From NCBI GenBank assembly GCA_003140855.1, contig PLLF01000112.1, forward strand, positions 1-45,031: a stretch of 45,031 bases of DNA. Direction: 5' to 3'. The position numbers were made by a program, and so were the translations under genes. Of this stretch, positions 1 through 8,196 are shown one piece after another. Source of the stretch: Vulcanimicrobiota bacterium. Its GTDB lineage: Bacteria; Vulcanimicrobiota; Vulcanimicrobiia; Vulcanimicrobiales; Vulcanimicrobiaceae. Each line of letters begins with the position of its first letter. The stretch's first letter is position 1. The notes beneath the pieces were generated by a model, which ran no database searches, was not told the DNA's origin, and was given only the letters and a program-made list of their open reading frames with translations.

Positions 1-567
1 CCGTGTGGACGACGCTGCTGCGCTTCGATACCGTCGAGAATTCAGCCACACGTTTAGATTCTCGACGGTATCGAAGCGCAGCAGCGTCGTCCAGACGTTG
101 TCGCCCGGTTCCGGCGCCTGCACGTAGGACCCGCGGAACCCCGGAAATGTGCCTTCCATTTCATCGGTGCGCTTGGCCCACTCGCGATACTCGGCTTCTT
201 TCCCGGGCTTGAGCTCGGTGACGATCACTTCGGTCGCGCTGTTTTGCACGTAAAATTCCGTGGCGGCGCCGCCGGCGAGTTGCGTGACGCGCCCGCCCTC
301 AACCAGCGGCTCGGCTTCTGCAATCAAGCGACGGTACGGCTCCGAGGTTCGCCAGCCCCGCAGTGCATCGACGGATTCGAAGCGCAAAGCGCCAACCCAG
401 TCATCTTGATCGGGAGGCGTCGGCGGCCAAAATTCGCAACTCAGGCCGCCATCGAAAGCCAGCATCGCCTTCTGCAAGCGCGGCGGCCACTGCGCGAATT
501 CAGCCTCTGCGCCCGCGCGTGGACGCGCACAAACCAAAAAGTGCGCGCTGTCCTCGCCTCGGTTCAT
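1..567 (-). CDS. Tandem ABM-domain protein, truncated at window edge
   Basis: ATG at 567 overlaps the stop of the multicopper oxidase gene (ATGA), so the two are probably translationally coupled. The reading frame stays open to base 1 (189 codons). It contains two similar halves resembling antibiotic-biosynthesis-monooxygenase (dimeric alpha-beta barrel) domains: residues about 57-90 (WVGALRFESVDALRGW) and about 113-177 (VIVTELKPGKEAEYREW, then WTTLLRFDTVENLNVW). The repeat suggests internal duplication. The family binds small hydrophobic molecules or acts as cofactor-free monooxygenases; the substrate here is unknown. After residue 177 the frame runs into the second arm of a perfect inverted repeat and stops looking like the domain, so codons 178-189 are probably artefactual and the true C-terminus is missing. 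Confidence 0.7.
   Translation of the reverse strand, partial: MNRGEDSAHFLVCARPRAGAEAEFAQWPPRLQKAMLAFDGGLSCEFWPPTPPDQDDWVGALRFESVDALRGWRTSEPYRRLIAEAEPLVEGGRVTQLAGGAATEFYVQNSATEVIVTELKPGKEAEYREWAKRTDEMEGTFPGFRGSYVQAPEPGDNVWTTLLRFDTVENLNVWLNSRRYRSAAASSTR
6..93. repeat. Perfect 36-bp inverted repeat (foldback) at the window edge
   Basis: Bases 6-41 are the exact reverse complement of bases 58-93, with a 16-base spacer (42-57). The repeat lies inside a coding sequence and breaks a recognisable ABM domain. A long perfect foldback this close to a sequence end is typical of an amplification or assembly chimera. A genuine cruciform cannot be excluded. Confidence 0.9.
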
Positions 568-2753
568 TTGATCATGATCAGCGGACGCATCATCTCGTTA
601 TCTTCGTGATCGATCAGATGGCAGTGCCACACGTAGCCCGGTCCCTTGGTCGGGTCAAACGGAAATTTGTTCTGCCCGGTGTAGTTGATGGGCTTGCCGT
701 TAGCTACTGCCGGCAGATCCTGCGGAACGAAGCGTACGACCACACGCGTCACGTGGCCGCAAGAAGCAACGACCGTGTCCTTCCATCCACTCTCTTCGAG
801 CCTCGCAGGGCCGTTCGTGCCGTCGGCGGTACCGTCGTCCATGCAATACGGAAGCGTTTTCTTTAAGAAGAACCTCGTGACGTCCGGATTTCCGCCGACC
901 GCGCCCGCGCTATTACGAGCGTTGTAGGGTCTTGGCGGGCCGGATTCGGGAACGCAAGTGCCGTGCGCAAACGCCGCATAATAGGCCGCACCGTAAGCGG
1001 GCAGATTGAACGGAATCCGCGCGATGACTTGAAACTGCACCAAGTGGATGTGAATCGGATGGTCGTCGTTGCTCAAATCGATGAGATCCCAGACTTCCGT
1101 CGATCCCAATCGCGGCTTCTCCGTCGCAGGAGCCTTCATGCCGGTGTTGTTGAGCAACATTGCGTTGATAACGTCGCCCATGCCGGCGCCCGGCCAGTGA
1201 CAGCCGCCCGACCCAAAGATCGGATTGAGCGTCAACTGCCGGTAGACTTGAACTTTTTTGCCGTCCGCAATCGGTGAGCTCAGCGGCAAGCCGCCCTTCG
1301 TTCCGGGCAGCCGGACGATCTTCTCCAGCGCCGGAGCGACGGTGCTGCCGGACCCGCGCAAAGGCCCGCCGGCTCTTGGATTATAGCTTCCGTCGGCGAC
1401 GGCATTCGCCCCGACGACGAAGCGCATCACTTGGCCCTGCAATGCGGGCGTGAACTTTGCAAAGGCGCTGGGGTACGGCGTGACCGCATCGTTGCGAAGC
1501 GTGATCGCCTTTCCGCGAAAGCGCGCAAAATCGACGATAACGTCGTAGCGCTCGCCCGGTGAGAACAGCAGGTGATCGACCTTGACGGGAGTGTCGAGCA
1601 GTCCACCGTCGTCGCCGATAACGTAGAACGGCGCTTTGGTCTGACACCCATTGACACAGAACTGCAGATTGAAGAAACGCACGTTCGCGCCGTTGAGAAA
1701 ACGCAGCCGGTAGCGCTTAGGCGCAACGTTCAGCTTGGGCCAGCTCTTGCCGTTGACGGTGATAACGTCGCCGAAGAACTCCGGCATCCAGTAGGGATGC
1801 AGCTTCGGATTTTGCAGCGGACCGTCCAGACCCGTCGGATAACCGTCCGGAAACAACAGCTGACCGTTCGTGTCAAACTGCCGATCCTGCAGAACGAGCT
1901 CGACTTCTTGCCGCCCAGCCGGAAGTTTGCCAAACCCCGGCACGCCGTCGTCGCCGTTGCCGCGGATCAAATAAAAGGCTTCCATCCCGGCGACGACATT
2001 CAGGCGCGTCGTGCCCAACGTGTGATCGTGAAACCACAGCGTCGTGGGTTCTTGCGTGTTGGGATAACCGTAGACATTGGTAACGAAGCCGGGACCGCGC
2101 GCTTTGGCTCCAGGTGTAAACCACGCGTTAGGTCCTCCGTCGAAAGCCGACGGATCCTCCGCTCCGTGCAAGTGCGTCACCGCGGGGATCGGCCCGAGAT
2201 ACGACTTTTGATTTCCTATACCGCCGGCAATCATGGACGCATGAGACGGGTTGGCCCAATCGACACTTTGGTCGATGATCACCGTTCTTTGGAGGCTCGG
2301 ACCGGCCGAATTCCTGAACATGCCGGGAGCGCTCGCGGCCGCATAGAGATGGTTTCGATAGTCGGCGAAGGCCGTGTGATCTCGCGTTACGACCACCGTA
2401 TATCCGGGATAGAGACCCTTGAGCGGCAGGGCTGGATAGTGGTTCGTGCCCTGATCCATTCCGTAGCCGAAGACCATGGTGCCGGCCGAATACGGCGCCG
2501 GCAGCTTTGCGTAAAACGAAACCGGCAGAATCTTCTGCTGAAACTCTTCGAATCTCACTCGGTAGGGCACGTCGCCGTTTACTCGTCCGAGCGCTGAAAA
2601 GTCGGGCAGGTTCTCAACGAACTGCGGAATCGTCCTCGCGTTGAGCGGCCTCTGCCGCACGAGTTTGCTCGCTGAAACGCTCGAACCGCCGATCGCGATT
2701 AACGCAATCATCGCAGCAGTCGAACGCGCGATACCGAAAAAAGGTGCGGCCAT
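564..2753 (-). CDS. Secreted multicopper oxidase, CotA/bilirubin-oxidase type
   Basis: 729 aa with an N-terminal signal peptide (residues 1-28). All copper-site motifs are present: HLHG at 194-197, FHDH with H242/H244, HPIHIH at 565-570, and HCHLIDHEDNEM with H710, C711, H712, H716 and M721. Methionine at the type-1 axial position is the CotA/bilirubin-oxidase pattern and normally means a modest redox potential. The family oxidises phenols, metals or pigments and reduces O2 to water outside the cytoplasm. The ATG at 2753 has GGAGG about six bases upstream. It lies 47 bp downstream of another multicopper oxidase gene with a clearly related leader, and its stop overlaps the ABM gene, so the three probably form an operon. 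The physiological substrate is not evident; copper or Mn(II) oxidation are alternatives. Confidence 0.92.
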   Translation of the reverse strand: MAAPFFGIARSTAAMIALIAIGGSSVSASKLVRQRPLNARTIPQFVENLPDFSALGRVNGDVPYRVRFEEFQQKILPVSFYAKLPAPYSAGTMVFGYGMDQGTNHYPALPLKGLYPGYTVVVTRDHTAFADYRNHLYAAASAPGMFRNSAGPSLQRTVIIDQSVDWANPSHASMIAGGIGNQKSYLGPIPAVTHLHGAEDPSAFDGGPNAWFTPGAKARGPGFVTNVYGYPNTQEPTTLWFHDHTLGTTRLNVVAGMEAFYLIRGNGDDGVPGFGKLPAGRQEVELVLQDRQFDTNGQLLFPDGYPTGLDGPLQNPKLHPYWMPEFFGDVITVNGKSWPKLNVAPKRYRLRFLNGANVRFFNLQFCVNGCQTKAPFYVIGDDGGLLDTPVKVDHLLFSPGERYDVIVDFARFRGKAITLRNDAVTPYPSAFAKFTPALQGQVMRFVVGANAVADGSYNPRAGGPLRGSGSTVAPALEKIVRLPGTKGGLPLSSPIADGKKVQVYRQLTLNPIFGSGGCHWPGAGMGDVINAMLLNNTGMKAPATEKPRLGSTEVWDLIDLSNDDHPIHIHLVQFQVIARIPFNLPAYGAAYYAAFAHGTCVPESGPPRPYNARNSAGAVGGNPDVTRFFLKKTLPYCMDDGTADGTNGPARLEESGWKDTVVASCGHVTRVVVRFVPQDLPAVANGKPINYTGQNKFPFDPTKGPGYVWHCHLIDHEDNEMMRPLIMIK

Positions 2754-2800
2754 ACGGAACCTCCCCCGGCCGTACTTTGGCGCTAGTCTGAATCCGCCTT

Positions 2801-5800
2801 TTAGAATCCGCCCACGATTTCGATTTGCGGGCTCCGTCTCGAATCGACCGCACCGAGGCGGACGGCGCGCAGCATGAGCGCGGTTTGCGTCGGTCTGACG
2901 AAGCGATACCTGACGACTTGCGCGCGTCCCGAAGTCACGCCGCTCACCAGTAAATCGGCGCCCACAGTCGTGCTGGTCGTCGCCACGCGCACGCCCGACG
3001 ATCCGCCAAATGGGTTGAAGCTCGCCACCAGGCCGAAGGTTGTCATGCGGTCGTGCGCGGCCGGGCTATCCAAATACATCGGTGGAGCGCCTTGCAGCGC
3101 CGATCCGCTGGAATACACTTTCACGATTCCGCTGCCGCTGCGTTCGCCGGCCACAATCGTCTGCGCGCCGCCGAAGCCGCCCGCCAGCCAACCCGCGCCG
3201 AGCGAAACCCCTCCGCGGTAGGACGCGCCGAACGGCATGAATGCGGCTGTGTTCGCCGGCTGCGCGGCGCTGCTCGCGCTACCGATCTGCGTCATCAGCG
3301 AATAGACGAAGACTTTCACCTGCGCGGGAGTCCCCGCGCCGGGAGCGGTGACGATACTGTTGCGTCCGGTCATAAAATCCACAAAACCGGCAGCGAGCGT
3401 TACACCGGAGCGATCATTCGCGTAGGGACTGAAAGTCGAAAACAACTCCGGAGCTGCGCCGGATGTGGGCGCGCGATACACGTTGATGCGATCCGCCGCG
3501 CCCGCGCTCGATCCCACAATGATGTTATCGACGGCGGTGCCGTCGATCTGGCCGGCCGCAACGCTGACGCCGCCACGGTCACCGGCGCTAAATGCACTGA
3601 AGCGCGTCAGCACCGTTTGAAACGAAGGTTTGCCGGCGGCGGCCGCACCTGAATACACGACAACTTCCGGGCTATGCCCTTTTCCGGCGCCGGCGATCAG
3701 ATCGAGCACGCCGTCACCGTTGACGTCCCCCATCGTGACACTCGCAACACCGGTAAAACCCGGAAACGGCGTAACCGTCCGGATGAGCCGATCGCCCTTA
3801 CCGTCGTAAACTCGTACTTGCGCCGAACGTCCGTGCGAACCGGGAATCGCGACCGCATACGACGAGACCGCCGGAATAACGTCGACCATCGCCATCAAAC
3901 CGTTGTCTTCATGATTGAGACGATGACAATGCAAAACGTACAGCCCCGTATATTCTTCGAATTTGGTGCGCATCGATAGCGTTCCGGGCGCGATGACGCT
4001 CTCTTCGGGGCCGAGCAGCGGCGCCGGAACGTTGACGTTGTCTTCCCCCCACATTTCGACGCCTGTCCGCAAGCCTGCGCCCGGATCGGAATACTTGGTG
4101 ACCTGAAAGTCGTTGACGTGCACGTGGATCGGGTGCTCGTCGTTGTTGCGGTTGACGAACGTCCATTCCTCAACCGAACCCAGACGCGGCTGGATCAGCG
4201 GAATGTTCGGAAAAGCGTTGCCGCCGAAGGCGTAGACGAAAGCTTTCGGATCGGCTGTGCTCGCGTGGTTGTTAAGGAAACCGCCGTTGATCAGCAATCT
4301 CCGCTTCACGTCGGGCGTAACGCGCGAAAGATCTTCGAACGGCGTATAGGCGTGCAGCTTCTGTCCCGCGACAAAGGCCGTCGTCTGGCCTTGACCCGGC
4401 GCGGGGACTGCCTTCATAAGCACTTGCGTGGGAAAGATGAAGAAACCGTCGGCGTAGCTGATTGCTGGCGGCGCCACACTGATCGTTCCGAGTTCGGCCC
4501 GCGGATGGTTGGTGCCGTTGTTGGTATACAGGATTCCCGGCGCCGTTACCGTCTTTTTCCTCGGCAGCGCGGGTATCGCTAACTGCAAGCCGCCGGTTTT
4601 CGGCATCGTTACGGCGATCGCAAACCGCGACGCCGCCGGGATCGTCAGCCGCGTGCCGTTATACGTCACCGGATAGTGCACCGACGTTGTCGGATTCCCG
4701 TCGACTCCGACGATCGCGATCGGCGGATGTTTGCCCGTCGCCGTCTCGGTAAGCTCGACGGTCACGTACGCCATGTCGCTCACGTTCGCGAGGACCCAAA
4801 TTTCGGTTTGTCCGGGCTTGACGTTGAGAACGGGCTGAAATAAGCCGTTTACTGTGAACTGCACATCGCGATCGTACTCGGGAAGTTTCGGATTGGCGGC
4901 CACTTTCGTTCCCGTCTTGTCGGCAGGCGTGAACTGTTGCAGATTGCTGGGGATGTATTGCTGCAGCCCGCGGTAATTGTGAATGGATAGCGGCCCGGAA
5001 TACCAGACCGTAAAATAGTGCGTGCCCTTGGCCGATTGCTGGAAGTTCACGGGCGCCAGGCTCGGGCGGTACGTTCCATTGGCCAGCTCTCTCCGTTTAG
5101 GCGGCGCGAGCGTGCTGACGTACTGCGGCCAGTTGAGATTGTTGAGTTGAGCCAGGCCGCCCATCCGATCGAAGACGGCGTTGTACTGGAGAATCATGTT
5201 TCGTATCGGAATATGCTTCGCCGTAACAACCGGAATGTTGCCGTCGGTGCGTCCGATTTCGAGCAAGCCCGCGAGCCCATAGTACGTCTGCGGTGTCGTT
5301 ACCGTGTGCAAATGGCTGTGATACCAGTAGGCACCCTGCGGCATGTTCTTCGGAACGTGATACGTGTACGTGTTCGCCATGCCGGGCGGTATGTGCAGGA
5401 GCACATTGTCGGAATTGCCCCTCGGGCTGACGTGCAGACCGTGCACGTGAAGATTCAGTGGAGATTCCGTGAGCTGCGCGGGATAAAGCGCCACGGATTT
5501 TCCCTTCGCAGTGTACGCCGGATTGTAGTAGTCGCGGATAGTCAGTCCGGTGAGCGCGTTGTTGAGGTGAACGATGAGTGTCTGGCCGGGATAAACTTGC
5601 AGTGTCGGCGCCGGATATAGGTTGTCTCCGGACATTTGGCCGTTGGATGCGGTGCCGCGGTTAACGGTGTAGGCAAAGAGCAGCATGTTCTGCACCGGTT
5701 TGGACGCCGTGTCCAATCGCGCGCTGCTCTGATGCGCGGTGAGCGTCACCTCGAGAGTGCCGTTCTTGCTCGCAAGCACCACCGGTTCGGCATACGCGGG

Positions 5801-5908
5801 ACGCGACGCGATCCGAGTGGCCCCCGCGGAAACGTTTGAACCGCCGATCGCGAACAATGCAATCGCGGCGGCTGCAGCGCGGGAAAAGCCAAAAAACCGT
5901 GCGGTCAT
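2801..5908 (-). CDS. Secreted multicopper oxidase with C-terminal FG-GAP region
   Basis: 1035 aa. It has a signal peptide (1-28), a three-cupredoxin oxidase body to about residue 680, and then about 350 residues of FG-GAP/VCBS-like repeats. DVNGDG at 728-733 is a calcium-loop motif, and GxxNIIVGSS-like strands follow. Copper motifs are HVHG 154-157, WYHSH (H197, H199), HPIHVH 592-597 and HCHRLNHEDNGL (H660, C661, H662, H666). The type-1 axial position is Leu671 instead of Met, which in laccases goes with higher redox potential. GGAGGG lies just upstream of the ATG at 5908. The beta-propeller-like tail probably mediates surface or matrix binding (inference). It is the first gene of the minus-strand multicopper oxidase run. 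Confidence 0.92.
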   Translation of the reverse strand: MTARFFGFSRAAAAAIALFAIGGSNVSAGATRIASRPAYAEPVVLASKNGTLEVTLTAHQSSARLDTASKPVQNMLLFAYTVNRGTASNGQMSGDNLYPAPTLQVYPGQTLIVHLNNALTGLTIRDYYNPAYTAKGKSVALYPAQLTESPLNLHVHGLHVSPRGNSDNVLLHIPPGMANTYTYHVPKNMPQGAYWYHSHLHTVTTPQTYYGLAGLLEIGRTDGNIPVVTAKHIPIRNMILQYNAVFDRMGGLAQLNNLNWPQYVSTLAPPKRRELANGTYRPSLAPVNFQQSAKGTHYFTVWYSGPLSIHNYRGLQQYIPSNLQQFTPADKTGTKVAANPKLPEYDRDVQFTVNGLFQPVLNVKPGQTEIWVLANVSDMAYVTVELTETATGKHPPIAIVGVDGNPTTSVHYPVTYNGTRLTIPAASRFAIAVTMPKTGGLQLAIPALPRKKTVTAPGILYTNNGTNHPRAELGTISVAPPAISYADGFFIFPTQVLMKAVPAPGQGQTTAFVAGQKLHAYTPFEDLSRVTPDVKRRLLINGGFLNNHASTADPKAFVYAFGGNAFPNIPLIQPRLGSVEEWTFVNRNNDEHPIHVHVNDFQVTKYSDPGAGLRTGVEMWGEDNVNVPAPLLGPEESVIAPGTLSMRTKFEEYTGLYVLHCHRLNHEDNGLMAMVDVIPAVSSYAVAIPGSHGRSAQVRVYDGKGDRLIRTVTPFPGFTGVASVTMGDVNGDGVLDLIAGAGKGHSPEVVVYSGAAAAGKPSFQTVLTRFSAFSAGDRGGVSVAAGQIDGTAVDNIIVGSSAGAADRINVYRAPTSGAAPELFSTFSPYANDRSGVTLAAGFVDFMTGRNSIVTAPGAGTPAQVKVFVYSLMTQIGSASSAAQPANTAAFMPFGASYRGGVSLGAGWLAGGFGGAQTIVAGERSGSGIVKVYSSGSALQGAPPMYLDSPAAHDRMTTFGLVASFNPFGGSSGVRVATTSTTVGADLLVSGVTSGRAQVVRYRFVRPTQTALMLRAVRLGAVDSRRSPQIEIVGGF

Positions 5909-5945
5909 AGGATCCCTCCGGGCCGTGAGATTGGTCGCGAAGTTA

Positions 5946-5970
5946 GGCTCCCCTCTTGCGGGAGCCTTTT
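5946..5970 (+). terminator. Hairpin plus T-tract in a divergent intergenic region
   Basis: A 7-bp perfect stem, GGCTCCC/GGGAGCC (5946-5952 and 5960-5966), with a 7-base loop is followed by TTTT. It looks like an intrinsic terminator on the plus strand, but the genes on either side diverge, so no obvious upstream plus-strand gene needs ending. It may block readthrough of antisense transcripts, attenuate the MFS gene, or be fortuitous. Confidence 0.5.
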
Positions 5971-5984
5971 AACTATAGTAAAAT
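5956..5984 (+). promoter_or_regulatory. Candidate promoter of the MFS gene
   Basis: TTGCGG (5956-5961) and TAAAAT (5979-5984) are 17 bp apart, 32 bp before the chosen ATG. The -35 box would lie inside the hairpin above. Only weakly supported. Confidence 0.3.
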
Positions 5985-6015
5985 CGTGCACTCCAATTCC
6001 GGAGGTTCTCGTCGC

Positions 6016-7248
6016 ATGTCCTCAGCAGCCGCGCAGGTTCGGCGCAGCATATTTTCGGTCAAACGGTTTAGGCAATATTACTTCGGGCAGACATTGAGTC
6101 TGCTGGGCGACGGTTTCCGTTTGCTCGCGATCCCGTTGCTCGTATTTCGACTTTCGCATTCAGCCTTATCGACCGGCGTGGCGTACTTCTGCGAGGTCGC
6201 GCCGTTTGCGTTGTTCAGCGTTATCGCCGGATCCCTGGCCGACCGTCTGAACCGCCGCAGCGTGATGCTCGCGTCGGACGCGGTCCGTTGCGCTGTTATG
6301 CTTGCCTTTGCGGCACTTTATTCGCTGCATTTGTTAACCGTACCGGATATTTACGCAGGGCTTGTGATCGTGGCGCTTGCGGCCGCCGCATTCTTGGGCG
6401 GACAAACGTCCAGCATCCCGTTCTTGCTCGGCAAGGAACGCGGAACCGAAGCTTCGGCCGCGTTGAGCGGTGCCGAAAACTTCGCGAACCTTATAACGCC
6501 GATTATCGGCGGCGCGCTCTTTGCGCTTTTCGGAGCTTTGCCGGCGCTGCTCATTACCGCTGCGGGCTATTTTGGCTCGATGATCGTCCTGTGGCGCATT
6601 CCTTCGCTCGGGCCGGAACGCGCGTCGGGTTTGCCGTCACACCGCGAGATCACTTCGGACATACGCACGGGGTTCGCACTGCTTTTCGGCGATCGGGGTT
6701 TGCGCGCGTTGGCATTCTCCGGACTCGTTATCAACATGCTCGGTTTCGGAGCCTACGCGGTCCTCGTTCCCTTTCTCAAGCGCGATTTCGGCGCAAGCGA
6801 CCGCGATGTTGGAATCTTCTTCGGCATCTCGGCCGCCGGCGCAATTTGCGGTTCTATACTTTCCGCAAAATTAGCCACGCGCTGGGTTTTCGGGCGCGCG
6901 CTGACGATCGCGTACTTGATCGATGCGGTCATTTTTTTGCCGGTCGTTTTCACGCGCAATCTGTGGGTTGCCGGCGTCTTCTGGGCGCTGACCAATGCCG
7001 TCGTGCAGTTTGAGATTTCCCAGATTATCGGGTTCCGGCTGCGCGTGATCCACGAGGATTACGTCGGACGGGTTTTCGGCGCGGTTCGGTTGTTCGTGCT
7101 GTGCGGAATACCGGTGGCCGCCGTTGGCTTTGGCTACGTCGCCGATCACGCCGGCGCGCGCCTAGCGATGGGCATTTCAGGTCTAGGATATCTGCTCGTC
7201 GCGATTGTCGTCGGCGTTATTCCGGCGATCCGGACTGAAACGCGTTAA
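6016..7248 (+). CDS. MFS transporter (drug/siderophore exporter-like)
   Basis: About 410 aa with twelve hydrophobic segments. The loop-2 motif ADRLNRRSV is the MFS signature after the second helix (start GQTLSLLGDGFRLLAIPLL). It resembles MFS_3-type (EntS-like) exporters, which use the proton gradient to expel small molecules; the substrate is unknown. ATG at 6016 is chosen because GGAGG at 6001-6005 sits ten bases before it; an upstream TTG at 5956 lies within a hairpin. The 3' end overlaps the convergent lipoprotein gene by four bases. It diverges from the multicopper oxidase run, so a link to oxidised metabolites or metal stress is possible but unproven. Confidence 0.85.
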   Translation: MSSAAAQVRRSIFSVKRFRQYYFGQTLSLLGDGFRLLAIPLLVFRLSHSALSTGVAYFCEVAPFALFSVIAGSLADRLNRRSVMLASDAVRCAVMLAFAALYSLHLLTVPDIYAGLVIVALAAAAFLGGQTSSIPFLLGKERGTEASAALSGAENFANLITPIIGGALFALFGALPALLITAAGYFGSMIVLWRIPSLGPERASGLPSHREITSDIRTGFALLFGDRGLRALAFSGLVINMLGFGAYAVLVPFLKRDFGASDRDVGIFFGISAAGAICGSILSAKLATRWVFGRALTIAYLIDAVIFLPVVFTRNLWVAGVFWALTNAVVQFEISQIIGFRLRVIHEDYVGRVFGAVRLFVLCGIPVAAVGFGYVADHAGARLAMGISGLGYLLVAIVVGVIPAIRTETR

Positions 7249-7634
7249 GTCGAGCGGATATAGGTCGTAACGCTTTGGCCGAACGAATCGGTTATTTGAA
7301 ACGCGTCTATTTCAAAACCTTGGCCGCTCGCGCACGATTGCCCGGTGGCCGTGAGCGTGAAGGTTGCCGGCGAAGCAGCCGTGGGATTTTGCACGATCCA
7401 ACACGAGCCTTGCACGCGCGCGGCCGTAAAGTCGCCGGTGTAATTCTGCTCGCTCGCGGTGATCGTAAACGATGCCGAGATCGGTTTGTTCACGGGATTC
7501 GCCGCGGTGCCCGACGGGCTCACATTCATCGGGAAAAAAGCCGGCGGCCCGTACGTATACGAGTTGCAGCAGACCCGGTGAGCGCAGCCGCCTACTAATA
7601 GAAGCAACACAAGCGCGGCTGGGCGAAGCGACAT
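7245..7634 (-). CDS. Small lipoprotein of unknown function
   Basis: 129 aa. Lipoprotein signal with lipobox VGGC (Cys17), then a beta-rich, Thr/Ser-rich body with internal cysteines. No family recognised. ATG at 7634 is preferred over upstream in-frame starts because GGGAGA lies about eight bases upstream. It follows a secreted protein gene by 46 bp, so the two may be co-transcribed. Its stop codon overlaps the convergent MFS stop (TTAA shared). Confidence 0.7.
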   Translation of the reverse strand: MSLRPAALVLLLLVGGCAHRVCCNSYTYGPPAFFPMNVSPSGTAANPVNKPISASFTITASEQNYTGDFTAARVQGSCWIVQNPTAASPATFTLTATGQSCASGQGFEIDAFQITDSFGQSVTTYIRST

Positions 7635-7680
7635 AGCAAAATCTCCCATTGTCGTCTTTCGGCAGTTTACCGCCCAGGCT

Positions 7681-8160
7681 TTAGAGCGGAGGGGCCGGAT
7701 TCCGCCAGACGCTCCCGTCGGCGTACGTGACCTTGAGCACCGCACAGGCCGGCGCATTGTTGCCCGACGGGTCGGGCAAGATCCGCGGAAAGATTTGGCG
7801 GTTTATCACAAACTCGTGGTTGATGACCGCCCCGGGAGAGAATGTGCCCGTGTCGTGCGCGACCGCGATCAGGTCGCCGCGGGAAACCAGCCCGAAGTCG
7901 ACCGCCGTCGCCGGCTGCGCCGCCATGTTCGTGTAGGTCACGGCGAGAAATGCTTCGCTGAACGGAAAATCGTCAATCTGGTGGACGAACCCGTACGGAT
8001 CGATCCACGGGTGGGAGACGCCCGCCGGATGAATGTGCGGATTGCACTGCGTTATAGTAATATTGGAGAACGGAGTTTGCTGCACTTGCGCGGAGGCGCC
8101 CAGAACCATCGCGAAGACGAACGCCGCCGCCAGCTGCACCACCAAGAATGAACGCTTCAT
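7681..8160 (-). CDS. Secreted protein of unknown function
   Basis: 159 aa with a clear signal peptide (MKRSFLVVQLAAAFVFAMVL, cleavage near ASA-Q). The mature part has NITITQCNPH and a late ACAVLKVTYADGSVWRNP segment, giving two cysteines that could form a disulfide. It is predicted to be a beta-sandwich type exported protein. I do not recognise a family. It is upstream of, and on the same strand as, the small lipoprotein gene. Confidence 0.7.
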   Translation of the reverse strand: MKRSFLVVQLAAAFVFAMVLGASAQVQQTPFSNITITQCNPHIHPAGVSHPWIDPYGFVHQIDDFPFSEAFLAVTYTNMAAQPATAVDFGLVSRGDLIAVAHDTGTFSPGAVINHEFVINRQIFPRILPDPSGNNAPACAVLKVTYADGSVWRNPAPPL

Positions 8161-8196
8161 GCCTGTTTGGTTCTAAGTGAACTCGAAACTTCATCC

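Noticed and set aside
1572-2597. Long plus-strand frame inside the first multicopper oxidase
   Set aside because: It is an arginine-rich antisense shadow of a gene with complete copper motifs.
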